This document shows, piece after piece, positions 23,001 through 33,800 of a stretch of DNA of 64,000 nt. Position 1 is the stretch's first letter; every line of letters starts with the position of its first letter. The notes beneath the pieces were generated by a model. That model saw only the letters and a list, made by a program, of their open reading frames with translations, did not search any database and was not told where the DNA came from. This DNA is from Liolophura sinensis (Eukaryota; Mollusca; Polyplacophora; Chitonida; Chitonidae), in contig NC_088306.1 in the NCBI RefSeq assembly GCF_032854445.1, forward strand, positions 1,786,873 through 1,850,872, in the 5' to 3' direction. The position numbers and the translations under genes were made by a program.

Positions 23001-25184
23001 CCTCCGTTGTTCAGTTGGTTAGCGCACTAGCGCAGCATAATGACCCAGAAGCCTCTCATCAATGCGGTCGCTGTAAGTTCAAGTCCAGCTCATGCTGGCT
23101 TCCTCTCCAGCCATATGTGGGAAGGTCTAGCAGCAACATGCAGATGGACGTGGGTTTCCCCTGGACTCTGCCTGGGTTCCTCCCACTATGGTGCTGGCTG
23201 CAGTCGCATAAGTGAAATATTCTTAAGTACGGCGTAAAACACCAACCAGATAAATAATAATAAATATAACTACATGTACATGCAGGTACGGATTAAAAGA
23301 GATTACATGTATTTCCACATTCCAAAAGGATATCTCTGCTTTGGTTGAAGCGTCGGACAGCTGCTCTGGAGAAATTTCCACTCTGTCTGGTTGCTTATCT
23401 GATCGTCGCAACATTATCACAGCTGATATCCGCGAAACTCTCTGCTCATCAATCTGCAGCAATTACATGTTGTTATTAAATGCTTCAATAAAACTGGCTT
23501 ACCATCAATGGCCTCAAGACAGACATTCACCTATTATTTATTTGACGAATAACATAAATCCATCTGATAGTAATAAACTCTCATCTTAAACATTCAAGTA
23601 CTGGTTAATAAATGAACATAAATGAGTAGATCTGTAAAGGTGTTTGTTTCAATCTGAATTTACATACATGTATTCATCCTATACCATATGTTTCTATGTT
23701 TCTGAGGTTTTGACTTTGGCACAGTTGACTTTGGCACAGTATGAAGGCAGAACTATAAACAGGCTTTCATATCATATTTACAAGCCAGGTCAGAATCAAA
23801 ACTTAAAATCGACTGTCCCATCACACTCCCATCACAGGCTCATATTAATAAGCTATGAACAGCGTAAAACATCAATCAAATAAATAAATAAATAATAAGC
23901 TATGCTAAGTTTTGTACCAATATCTGTCTGTCATGTCTATGTAACTGTTTTTGTCACTCTACAACAGTAAAACATGTGTTAAGAGCCAGTTTTTAAACTG
24001 ATGAGAAGACTCTGGTTTTGTCTGAGACGACAGAATATATGATATACTAGTATCAGATTTCCTATAATTTGTGTTTTTAATGGTGGTTAGTGGGGTAAAG
24101 CAGTCAAATGTTACACTGCCGGCTGGCTGATGAATAGTAGTACGTTGTCTGATATGGTGAACTACATGTATGTAACAGTTAAACAGCACATACCGTGAAA
24201 GTATCACAAGAGCTCTCATCTGTTCAGTCGGACATTGCTTTGACGTTGGGCTTGGCAAGATTGCTCTGACATTGGATTTGGCAAAATTTTATTCGGCCAA
24301 GGATGGCCCCAAACCAACATCAGAGAGCACTCCATTTAATCACCTGATGGAGTTGCTGTAGCTGTGTGTCACGGTGTTTGACATTAAAATTATCCATCAA
24401 ATACCTCTCCATGGCCTTAAGTTTACAGACATTTATGTTCCTTATCTTTTTGTCTGTCGATTTATCACGTGCACAATGTCGATAGGTCATTTCTAGGCTG
24501 TGTAGGCCCGGCATTTCTTGATGATGCTCAAAGAACCCAACGTATTGACGGCCTCAACATATCTGATAAGTGCTGGTGACTACGTCAGGTTTTTACATCT
24601 TAAAAACACTATGTAGAATGTCATGTATCCTTGTGTGCTGAGGGAACAATTGGACAGCCAGTAGATATTAGAACTACTGTCACAGTGGTGGATATGAAAT
24701 ATTCAACATGCTGGCAATAGAGCTTAATTCCGATGACAATGACAGCCCTCCTTGCGTCGTTCCATTAGTTTCGGATGAGAAAATGTGGGACCAACAGAAT
24801 TACATGTACATACACTAGCCCTGGATGTCGTAGTCATGGCTGGGTCTCCTTTAGCCCGGTAGGCTGAATTGTAAAATTTCGGAAAATAATCGATTACTAA
24901 CCTAACTCGCTCATCCAGCCACTTCTTTAAAGTTTTATAATTCCTCCTACCCGGCTAAAAAGGGGACCCAGCCATGACTACGCGACGCCCTACGAGCGTT
25001 GTCATCCAGGCCTATATATGCATGAACTCCATTACATTTACATTGTGAGTTACAATGCATAACATATCTGCTAATTTACCTCTCCAATGAGAAGACCCAT
25101 CACCTCCTCGCGTTCTGTAGACAGAGCGTGGGTCAGACAAACCATATAGGCGTCTGATTCCAAATAAACTTTTTCTACTGCCAT
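17036..25184 (-). CDS. BRCC3: Lys-63-specific deubiquitinase BRCC36 (complete, 7 exons)
   Basis: Exons in transcript order: 25184-25080, 23453-23334, 22593-22506, 21271-21183, 18504-18440, 17882-17707, 17181-17036. They join in phase to a 262-residue protein starting MAVEKVYLESDAYMVCLTHA. Human BRCC36 is 316 aa; the N-terminus and the post-JAMM insert are shorter here. The JAMM zinc site is complete: Glu27 in EEVMG, and His92, His94, Ser102 and Asp105 in HSHPHITVWPSHVD. The C-terminus is a coiled coil (LENRLERNKVRINELERRKE), used in the family for pairing with the pseudo-DUB partner. Known role: zinc metalloprotease cleaving K63-linked ubiquitin in the BRCA1-A and BRISC complexes. The Asp105 codon is split between exons 3 and 4. 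Intron 2 is AT-AC; the other introns are GT-AG. Confidence 0.96.
17228..17563 (-). mobile_element. SINE family B, near full-length
   Basis: On the minus strand it starts with a tRNA-like head (ggccatggtctagtcgttca, A-box) and has ggttcaaaaccagac as B-box. It continues to tgagtatggcattaagccat and a gtcagtcagtcag tail. It lies in the last intron of BRCC3. Related copies: 11572-11758 and 18613-18731. Confidence 0.75.
18047..18206 (-). mobile_element. SINE family A, partial copy
   Basis: cattggtgttttacgctgta is followed by ggaatatttcacttatg and by gaagccagcataagctggac. The middle is deleted relative to the 30068-30335 copy and the tRNA head is missing. Confidence 0.75.
18613..18731 (-). mobile_element. 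SINE family B, interrupted copy
   Basis: ttggtttgccatactcaaca followed by aaccaccaacctttggtaagtta matches the 17228-17563 copy, then stops exactly at TTAA where the 1.4 kb element begins. The sequence resuming at 20143 (ttaacactgatatacacat) can be read loosely as the continuation, so the element probably landed in this SINE. Confidence 0.6.
18732..20142. mobile_element. TTAA-flanked non-autonomous DNA transposon, 1.41 kb
   Basis: Terminal inverted repeats of about 22 bp: the left end is aggattagtgtccagattt and the right end reversed is aggattagtgttcagattt, with one mismatch. Each end is flanked directly by TTAA (18728-18731 and 20143-20146), the target duplication of piggyBac- and Kolobok-type elements. 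No transposase is visible. An internal frame near 18990-19170 (WQHQFEPIVYDIEVPIYDTD and onward) looks weakly protein-like and may be a captured or decayed gene piece. Confidence 0.75.
20170..20382 (-). mobile_element. SINE family A copy
   Basis: tgattggtgttttacgccgt, tcaagaatatttcacagata, gtgggaggaaaccgggcaga and gggcttgaactcacagtgat follow the family order reversed. The head is truncated near 20380. Confidence 0.85.
20590..20935. repeat. Dispersed MITE-like repeat
   Basis: Shares aaaggccttaaaatgacac and ggaattaatcaaacttcaca with 9705-9790 and 6815-6970. Ends and target duplications could not be set by eye. Confidence 0.45.
21143..21182 (-). promoter_or_regulatory. Tandemly duplicated 5' splice site of BRCC3 exon 4
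   Basis: Immediately after exon 4 the minus strand carries two perfect copies of the 20-mer gtaaggaggatttggtgcag. Each starts with a GTAAGG donor and ends with CAG. Use of the second donor would add 20 nt and shift the frame. Confidence 0.6.
21497..21777 (-). mobile_element. SINE family A, full-length
   Basis: Starts with a TATTTATTTA tail, then tgattggtgttctatgctgt, and ends with gctaaccacctgagccatga and aggcccc, the reversed tRNA-like head. It lies in intron 3 of BRCC3. Confidence 0.88.
22506..22593 (-). CDS. BRCC3: BRCC3 exon 3, JAMM motif exon
   Basis: Encodes RLAQELDRPMRVLGWYHSHP and on to WPSHV, carrying the zinc-binding His92 and His94 and catalytic-site Ser102. It follows an AC acceptor (gcgcac|aga) and ends at donor gttg|gtaaga. 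Reading from AC, not from the CAG two bases later, keeps the frame and the family residues E-R-L-A. Confidence 0.93.
22715..22858 (-). mobile_element. SINE family A, internally deleted copy
   Basis: ttcattggagttttatgctg, then gcaagcattatggtggattt, directly joined to gaactcacagtgatcgcact. The central part is missing. Confidence 0.7.
22996..23268 (+). mobile_element. SINE family A, full-length
   Basis: Head ggggcctccgttgttcagtt (A-box region) and ggttagcgcactagcgcag, B-box gtaagttcaagtccagctc, 3' part gtgaaatattcttaagtacg, tail aaataataataaat. It lies inside the AT-AC intron. Confidence 0.88.
24829..24982. mobile_element. Hairpin MITE, 154 bp
   Basis: Inverted ends of about 37 bp: the left begins cgtagtcatggctgggtc and continues to agcccggtagg; the right is its near-perfect reverse complement (cctacccggctaaaaagggg, acccagccatgactacg). 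It lies in BRCC3 intron 1, about 100 bp past exon 1. The target duplication is unclear. Confidence 0.7.
25080..25184 (-). CDS. BRCC3: BRCC3 exon 1
   Basis: ATG at 25184-25182. It encodes MAVEKVYLESDAYMVCLTHA through LLIGE, containing the catalytic Glu27 (EEVMG), and ends at donor gagag|gtaaat in phase 0. The start is set by the family: human BRCC36 has VHLESDAFLVCLNHALSTEK at the same place. Confidence 0.95.
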
Positions 25185-25239
25185 TTTCAGTTAACCTCAA
25201 TCACTTTAAATTGTTAAATTCAACTCATTTCTGTCACTC

Positions 25240-25420
25240 ACACACTGATCCGGAAGTAGTGCGGTGGACTATATGTACCTCCGAAAAGGGGAGAGCTGTG
25301 AAAGTCAAACTTTGACATCGGCGTAATAGAAGCGGCAGGCTCAGACGTAGAGGTATTCCGCAAGTCGAAAAGGTTGCGGCCGTCATGCTTGACAGCAGAT
25401 CCGTTGTTATCAGATGGCAT
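25240..25420 (-). CDS. Unrecognised 60-aa reading frame just upstream of BRCC3
   Basis: From an ATG at 25420 the minus strand encodes MPSDNNGSAVKHDGRNLFDL and later MSKFDFHSSPLFGGTYSPPH, ending near YFRISV before a stop at 25238-25240. The composition looks protein-like. It ends at gatca|gtgtgtgag, which could be a splice donor. It may be an upstream ORF in the BRCC3 leader, an alternative first exon, or the first exon of another minus-strand gene. I do not recognise a family. Confidence 0.35.
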
Positions 25421-25426
25421 TGTCAA

Positions 25427-27180
25427 GCGTTCGGGGGGAGTAGTGTCAGAGGTGATAACGCCGTGCTGACCCGCTGACTGACTGGTAGAGGTTTGTATCG
25501 TGTATTTGCTGTGCAGAGCCTAACCCGTGTCGTCGGCCGCCAGCTGATCTCTGCATGCTGGAAACACGGCATATCCTCCCTTCATCCAGGTTCAGGGAGA
25601 TCGAAAACAGACCCACAGATCCGCCGACAGAATGACAGAACAGTCAATTGATTAGTGTGCCGTGATAAATTGTGCAGAAGATCGTCCCTTGGACTTTGCC
25701 ACAGGTGCGAATGATTTGTGTTAGTAGTCCTATGGTATATATAGGCTTACTTACCTCCATGAGGCTGCTGGTATAATAAAATAGCGTGTATGATCAGTAG
25801 GTTGGATGTCATAGGCATGATGGCAGATAGATGATGGAGGACAGAGATGCATTCTAACAGTTTCATGACAGATTGCGCAGTTTGTTCCGTTTTACATTTC
25901 ATTTCAGATATAGGCCTACATGTAGAGCCATCTGGTTTGCAGGTACATGAATGTTTGATTTGATTGATGTTTTATGCAGTAGGAACATGCAGGTAGGTCT
26001 ACCGTTAAGACCGTAGTGGCAAACACGTAACTCTAATTCAAGTGGCACAGCCACAAGAATTACAATGCGAAACAAGATGTATCATAGAATAATTTGCAGC
26101 ACCTCTGCACAGAGTTATATTTTAGCCTGGCACCTTACCTGAACTCTTTTGCTGTAGCAGTGCAGATGAGTCTGGGAAGAGTGCACAAATTTTCAGAAAA
26201 GGAAAAGGAGATATTGCAAAAATGCAAGCTTGTCCGTGGGATTTCTTTTTGCGGTAAGGACTCATTTATAATGTACAGCAACCAGTGATAGCTGTGCATT
26301 CCTTCGTGGCTTTTATTGAAGAAATTGATACGACAAATGTGCTTCTTAGGCAGATATGTTTTACATGTTTTGGTCAACTATAAACACACTTTTTTTTGTT
26401 CAGTTGCACAGAACTATTGTACCAATGTTTTATATATGAATAGGTCTAGAGGAAAATTGAGGAAAATAATAATTTAGAAATATAATAATAATTTATACAT
26501 GTTTTTAATTTGATCTGTAAAGCAGGCTATAGCTGTATGTAATCTGTACATGTAGCTGTTTTAATGACTGGGTCCTGCTGTTTTCAGCAGTAAGCATGTT
26601 AACTACCATTAGGTAAAACATGCAACTTGATGGATAATAAAATAAACCCTGAAGCAGCCTTGCAATTCACTAAAAGCACATTCAAATTTGAATAACCCAA
26701 CAACAATATTTTTTCGCACTGTAAACTTTCCTCTCCTCAGTAGTCAGAAAACTATCACTGCCCTCACATTATCTTACATGTTTTCCGGTTGTTTTCATGT
26801 CATGTGTTATTTTAGGGGAATTTGTCAATGTTGACAATTGTTGGGCTCTGTTGCAATATGTCCAGTTGTAAATTATACTAGTTTGAATTTGTTTCACTGT
26901 ATAGAAATACGTGTATTGAAACTGTATTAGGATGTGTGTTAGTAGGGTACCGACCAATCCGATTCTCATGTATGTGTGTCACTGACATGTAAACTCTCAT
27001 ACAGATGATATAATGTGTGGGCTAAAAATAAATCTCTTGTCCAACAGTACACAGCATATACATGTAGATTAGCGTATATCAGGCTCAGTTTTAAGGTATA
27101 TATCACATGGATTTTTAAAACAAATAGCTTTTTACAGATATGAATTTATGTATTATACACCTATATGTACATGCATGTAT
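25427..27180. other. Intergenic stretch, BRCC3 upstream flank
   Basis: No exon with family resemblance is visible. The part near 25440-25600 is richer in CpG by eye than its surroundings and would be the natural BRCC3 promoter area. A short SINE tail-like phrase (gattgatgttttatgcagta) lies near 25970. Confidence 0.4.
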
Positions 27181-28662
27181 TGTTGGGGTATCCCTCTGCA
27201 TGTTTGTGTATCCCTCTGCATGTTAATGTATCCCATTGAATGTTTGTGTATCCCTCCGCAAGGTGGTGTGTGTATCCCTCAGCGTGTTGTTTTATCCCTT
27301 TGCATGATAGTGTATTTCTCAGCATGTTTGTGTATCCCTAAGCATTTGTGTGCATCCCTCAGCATGTTTGTGTATCGCTTTGCATGTTTGTGTATCCCTC
27401 GGCATGTTTGTGTATCCCTTTACATGTTGGTGTGTCCCTAAGCAAGTTGGTGTATCCCTTACCATGTTGGTGTATCTCTCAGCATGTTGGTGTATCTCTC
27501 AGCATGTTAGTGTATCCTTCAGCATGTTGGTGCATCCTCCAGCATTTTGGTGCATCCTTCAGCATATTGGTGTATCTCTCAGCATGTTGGTGTATGTTGG
27601 TGCATCCTCCAGCATGTTGGTGTATCCTCCAGCCTGTTGGTGCATCCTCCAGCATGTTGGTGTACCCTCCAGCCTGTTGGTGCCTCCTCCAGCATGTTGG
27701 TGTATCTCTCAGCATGTTGATGTATCTCTCAGCATGTTGCTGCATCCTCCAGCATGTTGGTGTATCCTCCAACATTTTGCTGCACCCTCCAGCCTGTTGG
27801 TGCCTCCCTCAGCATGTTGGTGCCTCCTCCAGCATGTTGGTGCATCCTCCAGCATGTTGGTGCATCCTCCAGCATGTTGGTGCATCCTCAAGCCTGTTGG
27901 TGTATTTTTCAGCATGTTGGTGCATCCTCCAGCATGTTGATGTATCCTCCAGCATGTTGGTGCATCCTTCAACATGTTGGTGCATCCTCCAGCATGTTGG
28001 TGTATCCTCCAGCATGTTGGTGCATCCTCCAGCATGTTGGTGCATCCTCCAGCATGTTGGTGTATCCTTCAGCATGTTGGTGCATCCTCCAACATGTTGG
28101 TGTATCCTCAAGCCTGTTGGTGCATCCTCCAGCATGTTGGTGTATCCTCCAGCATGTTGATGCACCCTCCAGCATGTTGGTGCATCCTCCAGCATGTTGG
28201 TGTATCCTCCAACATTTTGCTGCACCCTCCAGCCTGTTGGTGCCTCCCTCAGCATGTTGGTGCCTCCTCCAGCATGTTGGTGCATCCTCCAGCATGTTGG
28301 TGCATCCTCAAGCCTGTTGGTGTATTTTTCAGCATGTTGGTGCATCCTCCAGCATGTTGATGTATCCTCCAGCATGTTGGTGCATCCTTCAACATGTTGG
28401 TGCATCCTCCAGCATGTTGGTGTATCCTCCAGCATGTTGGTGCATCCTCCAGCATGTTGGTGCATCCTCCAGCATGTTGGTGTATCCTTCAGCATGTTGG
28501 TGCATCCTCCAACATGTTGGTGTATCCTCAAGCCTGTTGGTGCATCCTCCAGCATGTTGGTGTATCCTCCAGCATGTTGATGCACCCTCCAGCATGTTGG
28601 TGCATCCTCCAGCATGTTGGTGCATCCTCCAGCATGTTGGTGTATCCTCCAGCATGTTGAGG
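27181..28662. repeat. 20-bp minisatellite with higher-order repeats, about 74 copies
   Basis: Unit agcatgttggtgcatcctcc. The left third (27181-27480) is diverged (tgtttgtgtatccctctgca). The right part holds two large near-identical blocks of about 420-440 bp, recognised by the marker aacattttgctgcaccctcc at 27770 and 28210. Three units make 60 bp, so all frames stay open for long distances (270 and 315 aa on +, 310 aa on -). These are not genes. Confidence 0.93.
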
Positions 28663-29840
28663 TATATTTTGGTGTATATGTTAGCCAATTCATGTGTTTA
28701 AGCAGCAATTTACACAGCAGTTTATAAGAAGACGAAAACATGCAGATTCAATCCTGGATTATTTCAGTTCAAATTTTATCTAAAACAATTTTGAAACATA
28801 CACCCCTTGTGAGTGTACATGTATATGTGTACAGTATGTGACAGTAGGTTTACACTTCAGAGTATAAGCATACAATGACAGATAGCAATCAGCCAGATGT
28901 GGCTGAAGGATGGGATCCAAATATTTACACAGCACACAAGGGCATGTCTAACAAACCGAGGCAGTCAATGTCATTTGTAATACATGTATATCAACAGGCT
29001 GTGTTACACTCTAAGCAAGGTTAATGTCTGTGGAATGTACATAGAACTGTTCCTGAAAACCATACTCCAAAATGACACGTTTTACAGCATGAAATAAAAT
29101 GTTTTCACATGACTCTAGAAACATGGTGATGATTCTAGCCTTCTATAATACATTTTGATCTCACCCTGTATTAAAGTGGAGCAGTTAAAAAGATTCCTTG
29201 GGCGTTAGGAGAGGAAATAAACAGTTGACAGGTTCTCATAGACCCATTTATTTGTTTTGGTTGTTGTTTAAGTCTTGATCAGTGGGCTCATTGAGGTGAT
29301 GCAGAAATTAAAACTCAGTTGTGTCAATATGTCGTACACACCGAAGTTCACCAGCTGCATGCCATCAGCTACTGCTTTATTTCGGAGACGCTGATTTCCT
29401 CCACCCACCAATGTTCATGTACGAACCCTGCTCTACATGTTGTATATACGTACGTTAATAGTTTGTTGTTCATATTTTTGTGCCATGTTACATGGCCATT
29501 CTGATGTGGATTTTGGCATCTCACATAACACCCCTGCGCTCGGGTATTAATGGATACAAAGAGTGCATATATAGATAAGTGTAGATCTGTTTGATGATGT
29601 TTGATGATGTTTGATGATGTATGTGTTTACCACAGTGATGCGTGGAACGTGTGTGTGTTTTGTTTATACGTAGTGAGACAGAATGTTTCATTTCCTTTTA
29701 CAGATTCTAAATCTTGCCTATTGATGATGATGGATGTAGTCATGACAGTGGCAGAGAGAAGAAGCTAGAAATTAAAGAAGAGAAACTGAACTTCTGAGCA
29801 TTGATGCAAGTGGCGGTCAGTTAATGTTCACCATCATAAA
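28663..29840. other. Intergenic stretch
   Basis: No coding exon recognised. Three tandem copies of gatgatgttt lie near 29590-29620. A possible acceptor (ttccttttacag, ending about 29702) could mark a 5' UTR exon of the downstream DUF229 gene, but nothing confirms it. Confidence 0.4.
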
Positions 29841-29841
29841 C

Positions 29842-29975
29842 TGTTTGTGGCTGAGCGATTTGCATGCTAGTGTAGCATAGTAACTCAGGGGCCCGTCACC
29901 AGTGCAGTCACTGTGAGTTGGGAAGGTCTGTCAGCAACCTGCGGAAGGTCGTTGGTTTCCCCCTGCAGCTTTGAA
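29842..29975 (+). mobile_element. SINE family A, partial copy
   Basis: gtggctgagcgatttgcatg, ggggcccgtcaccagtgcag, gggaaggtctgtcagcaacc and tgcggaaggtcgttggtttc follow the family order, with the central segment deleted. Confidence 0.7.
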
Positions 29976-30067
29976 CGTTGTTGGCTTATCGTAGTCTTAT
30001 ACATTCAGCTGACCTAACCCTTACTACAGTTACATTAATTCTTCAACCTTTTCACATCTTTGCAAGA

Positions 30068-30335
30068 AGGGGCCTCCGTGGCTCAGTTGGTTAGCGCGCT
30101 AGTGCAGCATAATGACCCAGGAGCCTATCACCAATGCAGTCGCTGTGAGTTCAAGCCCAGCTCATGCTGGGTTCCTCTCCGGCCGTACGTGGGAAGGTCT
30201 GCAGCAACCTGCGGATGGTCGTGGGTTCCCCCCGGGTTCTGCCCGGTTTCCAGCCACCATAATGCTGACCGCCATTGTATATGGGAAATATTTTTGAGTA
30301 CGGCGTAAAACACCAATCAAATAAATAAATAAATC
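30068..30335 (+). mobile_element. SINE family A, full-length reference copy
   Basis: tRNA-like head ggggcctccgtggctcagtt (A-box tggctcagttgg), B-box gagttcaagcc, a body with cggccgtacgtgggaaggtc, 3' part gagtacggcgtaaaacacca, and an aaataaataaataaat tail. It is about 268 bp and the clearest + copy in the window. Confidence 0.92.
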
Positions 30336-30889
30336 TTTGCAAGGCGTTTAATTAATCAAGCATATTCTCCACATATTTGTCTCTCGGTTCTCAGTCGAAC
30401 TCATATCCTGCTGATACAACTGTGGCTTTGATTTGGCCAGTTTGTCATGAATTGCAGATGTATTTTGACAAGTTTCATTTCTGTGGAAATGGGATGTTCA
30501 TCCATTCATAAACCTGGCCTCTGTGTAATGTAAGATAAATACTCCTGAGTAGATACTTGGTTAAACTTCAATCAGGGGTTATTTTTCCATGTGCGAATCA
30601 CCAGTCTTGGGAGGAAATTAAATATTTCTTTCAGTCCAAATTGAGTTTTTTATTCAATCGACAAACCGAGTACCGGACTGAATACGGAGACGACTTCATT
30701 GAACCCCTGAGAATAAATAAATAACCTGCTGAGCAAAATAATACGTGGGTGTTTGATTTTTAAATGTGGACTTTACTGCATCCTTGAATGATGTTAGCCA
30801 TTTGTATAAAAAGTCAGTCTCATTAAGGGTGTAAGTTTTTGATGCAGTAATTGTGTTTTGTATCCCACAGGTCTGACAACTGGCTCACT

Positions 30890-33800
30890 ATGAGACTGAG
30901 AGCATTTTTGCGGGGGCGATTTTACCGTTCAAAACTGGGAGGTTTTCTGCTATGGCTGGTGGTTTGTGGAGTCATCTTCCTCGCTCTGGATTTGTACTTC
31001 GGAGCTCATCTTGTCGTTAACATGGACCTATCTCACACGGCTATTGGTGATCAGCCAGGAAATGTGAACGATCTGAAACTGAAAGCTGCTGATTTGGCGA
31101 GTCTGCGAGGAGGTGTGTCTGACCAGTCCGTTTCCGGCAGCTCAAAACCCCACGGCCCGAGACAGATGAATCCTCACCGTCTGAACAAAGTCCAGATTTG
31201 CAATCATCCGAATCTGGACCTGGAGCACGATGCTAATAAAGAAGCATTTTACACGATGAATGCTCTTGTCTGTCTGGGCACCAGTTTATTCAGCAGCAAA
31301 GATGGAGTGCTCTCCCTTAACAGAACTCTCCTGGGCCAAAACAAACTTAATAAGTGCACGTACAGAGGAATTGTAAGGTTTGACGACAACTCTGCCACCT
31401 ACACTCAAGAATTGGTCCGTTCTGAGGAGCCTTTCGAAATTGTGATCAAGCATGACTTCTTTCGAATCCAGTGTAATTTGAAGAATGGAGGCAGCAGGCG
31501 GCTTCTTGGCTTCAATGAAAAAACAGCAGTGGGCATAAAGCAAGAAAATCATTCTAGTGTTAACGGTTTTTCTAATTTACGAACATTAAAAACTTCAAAG
31601 GAAGATGCTGACATTGATTTGATTGGGATAAACCTGGGAGATGATGTAAATACCACTGAGTATGACCAGTACAAAGATTTCTTTGGAAATTACCCAGATT
31701 TTGGATTAACAGACGATTCAACCGAGTCAGAATCTGCTGACTTTGATCAGTTCATCGCTCAAGTTTATCCTTCAAAGGAGGTGTTTGAGCGCATTGATGG
31801 TATTCGTAAGGAGATGAAGGAACAGGGACAATCACAACCCCATGATCCCATGAACGTCCTGGTATTTTGTCTCGACTCTCTCTCTCATCTCTCATATCAA
31901 AGAAAACTTCCTCTGACATACAAGTTTATCAAGAACGCTCTTGGGGCAACAATCCTGCATGGATATAACATCGTAGGAGACGCTACCACGGCCAACCTGC
32001 TGCCCCTTCTTACTGGTAAGTAATACATGCCCAGCTCTGCCTTTCACTGTGTTACCATGACAACTCTCCCATTCCTGATGTAATAACACTTTGTTGCCAT
32101 GGCAACCCTAGTCCTCTTTTCACAGGTGATTACTTTCTCATGGCCAACTCTGTCATTGTCCATAAGCCACCCACCTTTGGTAAAGTTAGTGACAAACTTT
32201 CCCACTCGTGACAAACTTTCCCACTCGTGACAAACTTTCTCACTCGTGACAAACTTTCCCACTTGTGACAAATTTCTCACTCGTGACAAACTTTCCCACT
32301 CCTGACAAACTATCCCACTCCTGACAAACTATCCCACTCCTGACAAACTTGCAAACCACTTCTTGTTACTAAAGCCCTTATGATAAAGCAGGGGAACAAT
32401 CTACATGTAGAAATTGCCAAAGGCTGGGGTTGAAGTCACACCACATGTGCTCCCCACTTTTCTGCTTGTTTGATTAAAACGTGTTGAGAGTGATGTTAAA
32501 TCTTGAGCAAACCCCCCAAAAAAAGGGAAATTACCTGTATCAGATGTTAAGTGATCACATTGTTTTGTGCAGATATGTTTGTACTGTTCAGAATTTTCAA
32601 AATTTGTTTGTTTTTTTTTTGGTTTTTTAGGGAAAGCCCATGATGAATTGCCAGAAACAAGATCGGATGTGGCAGACAGCAACTATGTGGACACTTACCC
32701 TCTTCTTTGGTACAAGTACGAGCGTAAAGGTTATGCTACACTGTTTGCTGAAGACGAACCTACAATAGGATCGTTCAACTTGCGGCTGAATGGCTTTGAA
32801 CATCAGCCGACAGATCATTATATGCGTCCATTCTGGCAAACCATTTGGGCGTCGTCCTTGAACAAGGACAGTATGAAGTATTGCCTCGGCAACAAACCCA
32901 AACACCAGTACACTTTAGAGTATGTGCAAGATTTCTTCCACGTTTACCACCAGATCCCCAAGTTTGCGTTTGTCATGCATGCCGAGCTGACACATTGGGA
33001 TAACAACCCTGGACAGTTTATCGATGCTGACTTGACTGCTTTCTTGGCTGGCCTACAGAGAAATGGACACCTGAACAATACCGTGGTGATCCTGATGGGT
33101 GATCATGGTGCACGGTACAGCAAGGTGCGCTGGACGGTGCAAGGGAAGCTGGAAGAACGGCTGCCGATGATGTCTTGGGTCATTCCGGACTGGTTCGCCA
33201 AGAAATACCCAAAACTTGTGCAAAATTTCAAGCAAAATTCTCACAAACTAACCACGCCATATGACATTCACGAGACACTCTTAGATGTTCTGGACTTGAC
33301 AAGGACGACAAAACCTTTGAAGCATTCTGATCGTGGCCTGAGCCTTTTCCATTCCATCCCTCTGAATCGTACATGCAAATCGGCAGGAATTGACATGCAC
33401 TGGTGCACCTGCCTCACTCAGCAAATAGTGCACACCTCCAATGAGCATGTGCAGAAGTCTGTCGCAGAGGTCATGAATCACATCAATGAGAAAACGGCGA
33501 AATTCAGGGACCTCTGTGAGGAACTGAAACTGAAGTCCATAAAGAGTGCAATGTTGGTTGTGCCAAATGAAAAGGTAAATTAAAGGGACATACTGTCAAA
33601 AGAAATTAATAATTTTTGAGTTGGCTCAGCTAAATAAAAAAATCAGTTGCATTTGACTCCTAACTAATCCCCCTGGGCCTATATTTTCCAAAAAATGTCA
33701 GCAATCTGTCACTGATCTATAGGGTCCATTCGAGAAGATAACATGTGCAAATGATGCAGCGCAAAGATTCCCATAATGCAACGTTCACTTGTGGATCAAA

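Larger units (their letters stand above)
22594..23333 (-). other. BRCC3: U12-type AT-AC intron (BRCC3 intron 2)
   Basis: On the minus strand the intron begins ATATCCTTTT directly after GCAGAG, the U12 AT-AC donor consensus. It ends TTTCTTAACCATGCGCAC: a near-consensus U12 branch site (TTCCTTAAC) with the branch A about 10 nt from the terminal AC. The coding frame is continuous across it (STKAE then RLAQE). The 740-bp intron contains a SINE family A copy (22996-23268) and a fragment (22715-22858). No GT-AG alternative preserves the frame. Confidence 0.92.

Noticed and set aside
24320-24514. Minus-strand frame (MPGLHSLEMTYRHCARDKST and onward) in BRCC3 intron 1
   Set aside because: Composition is plausible, but there is no recognisable family, no clear splice signals, and BRCC3 exons 1 and 2 join without it.
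26094-26377. Short frames on both strands upstream of the 20-bp array
   Set aside because: Overlapping antisense frames under 90 residues with no motif and no splice context.
27348-28741. Overlapping frames of 270-315 residues in several frames of the 20-bp array
   Set aside because: All are translations of the same tandem repeat; three units equal 60 bp, so every frame is open.
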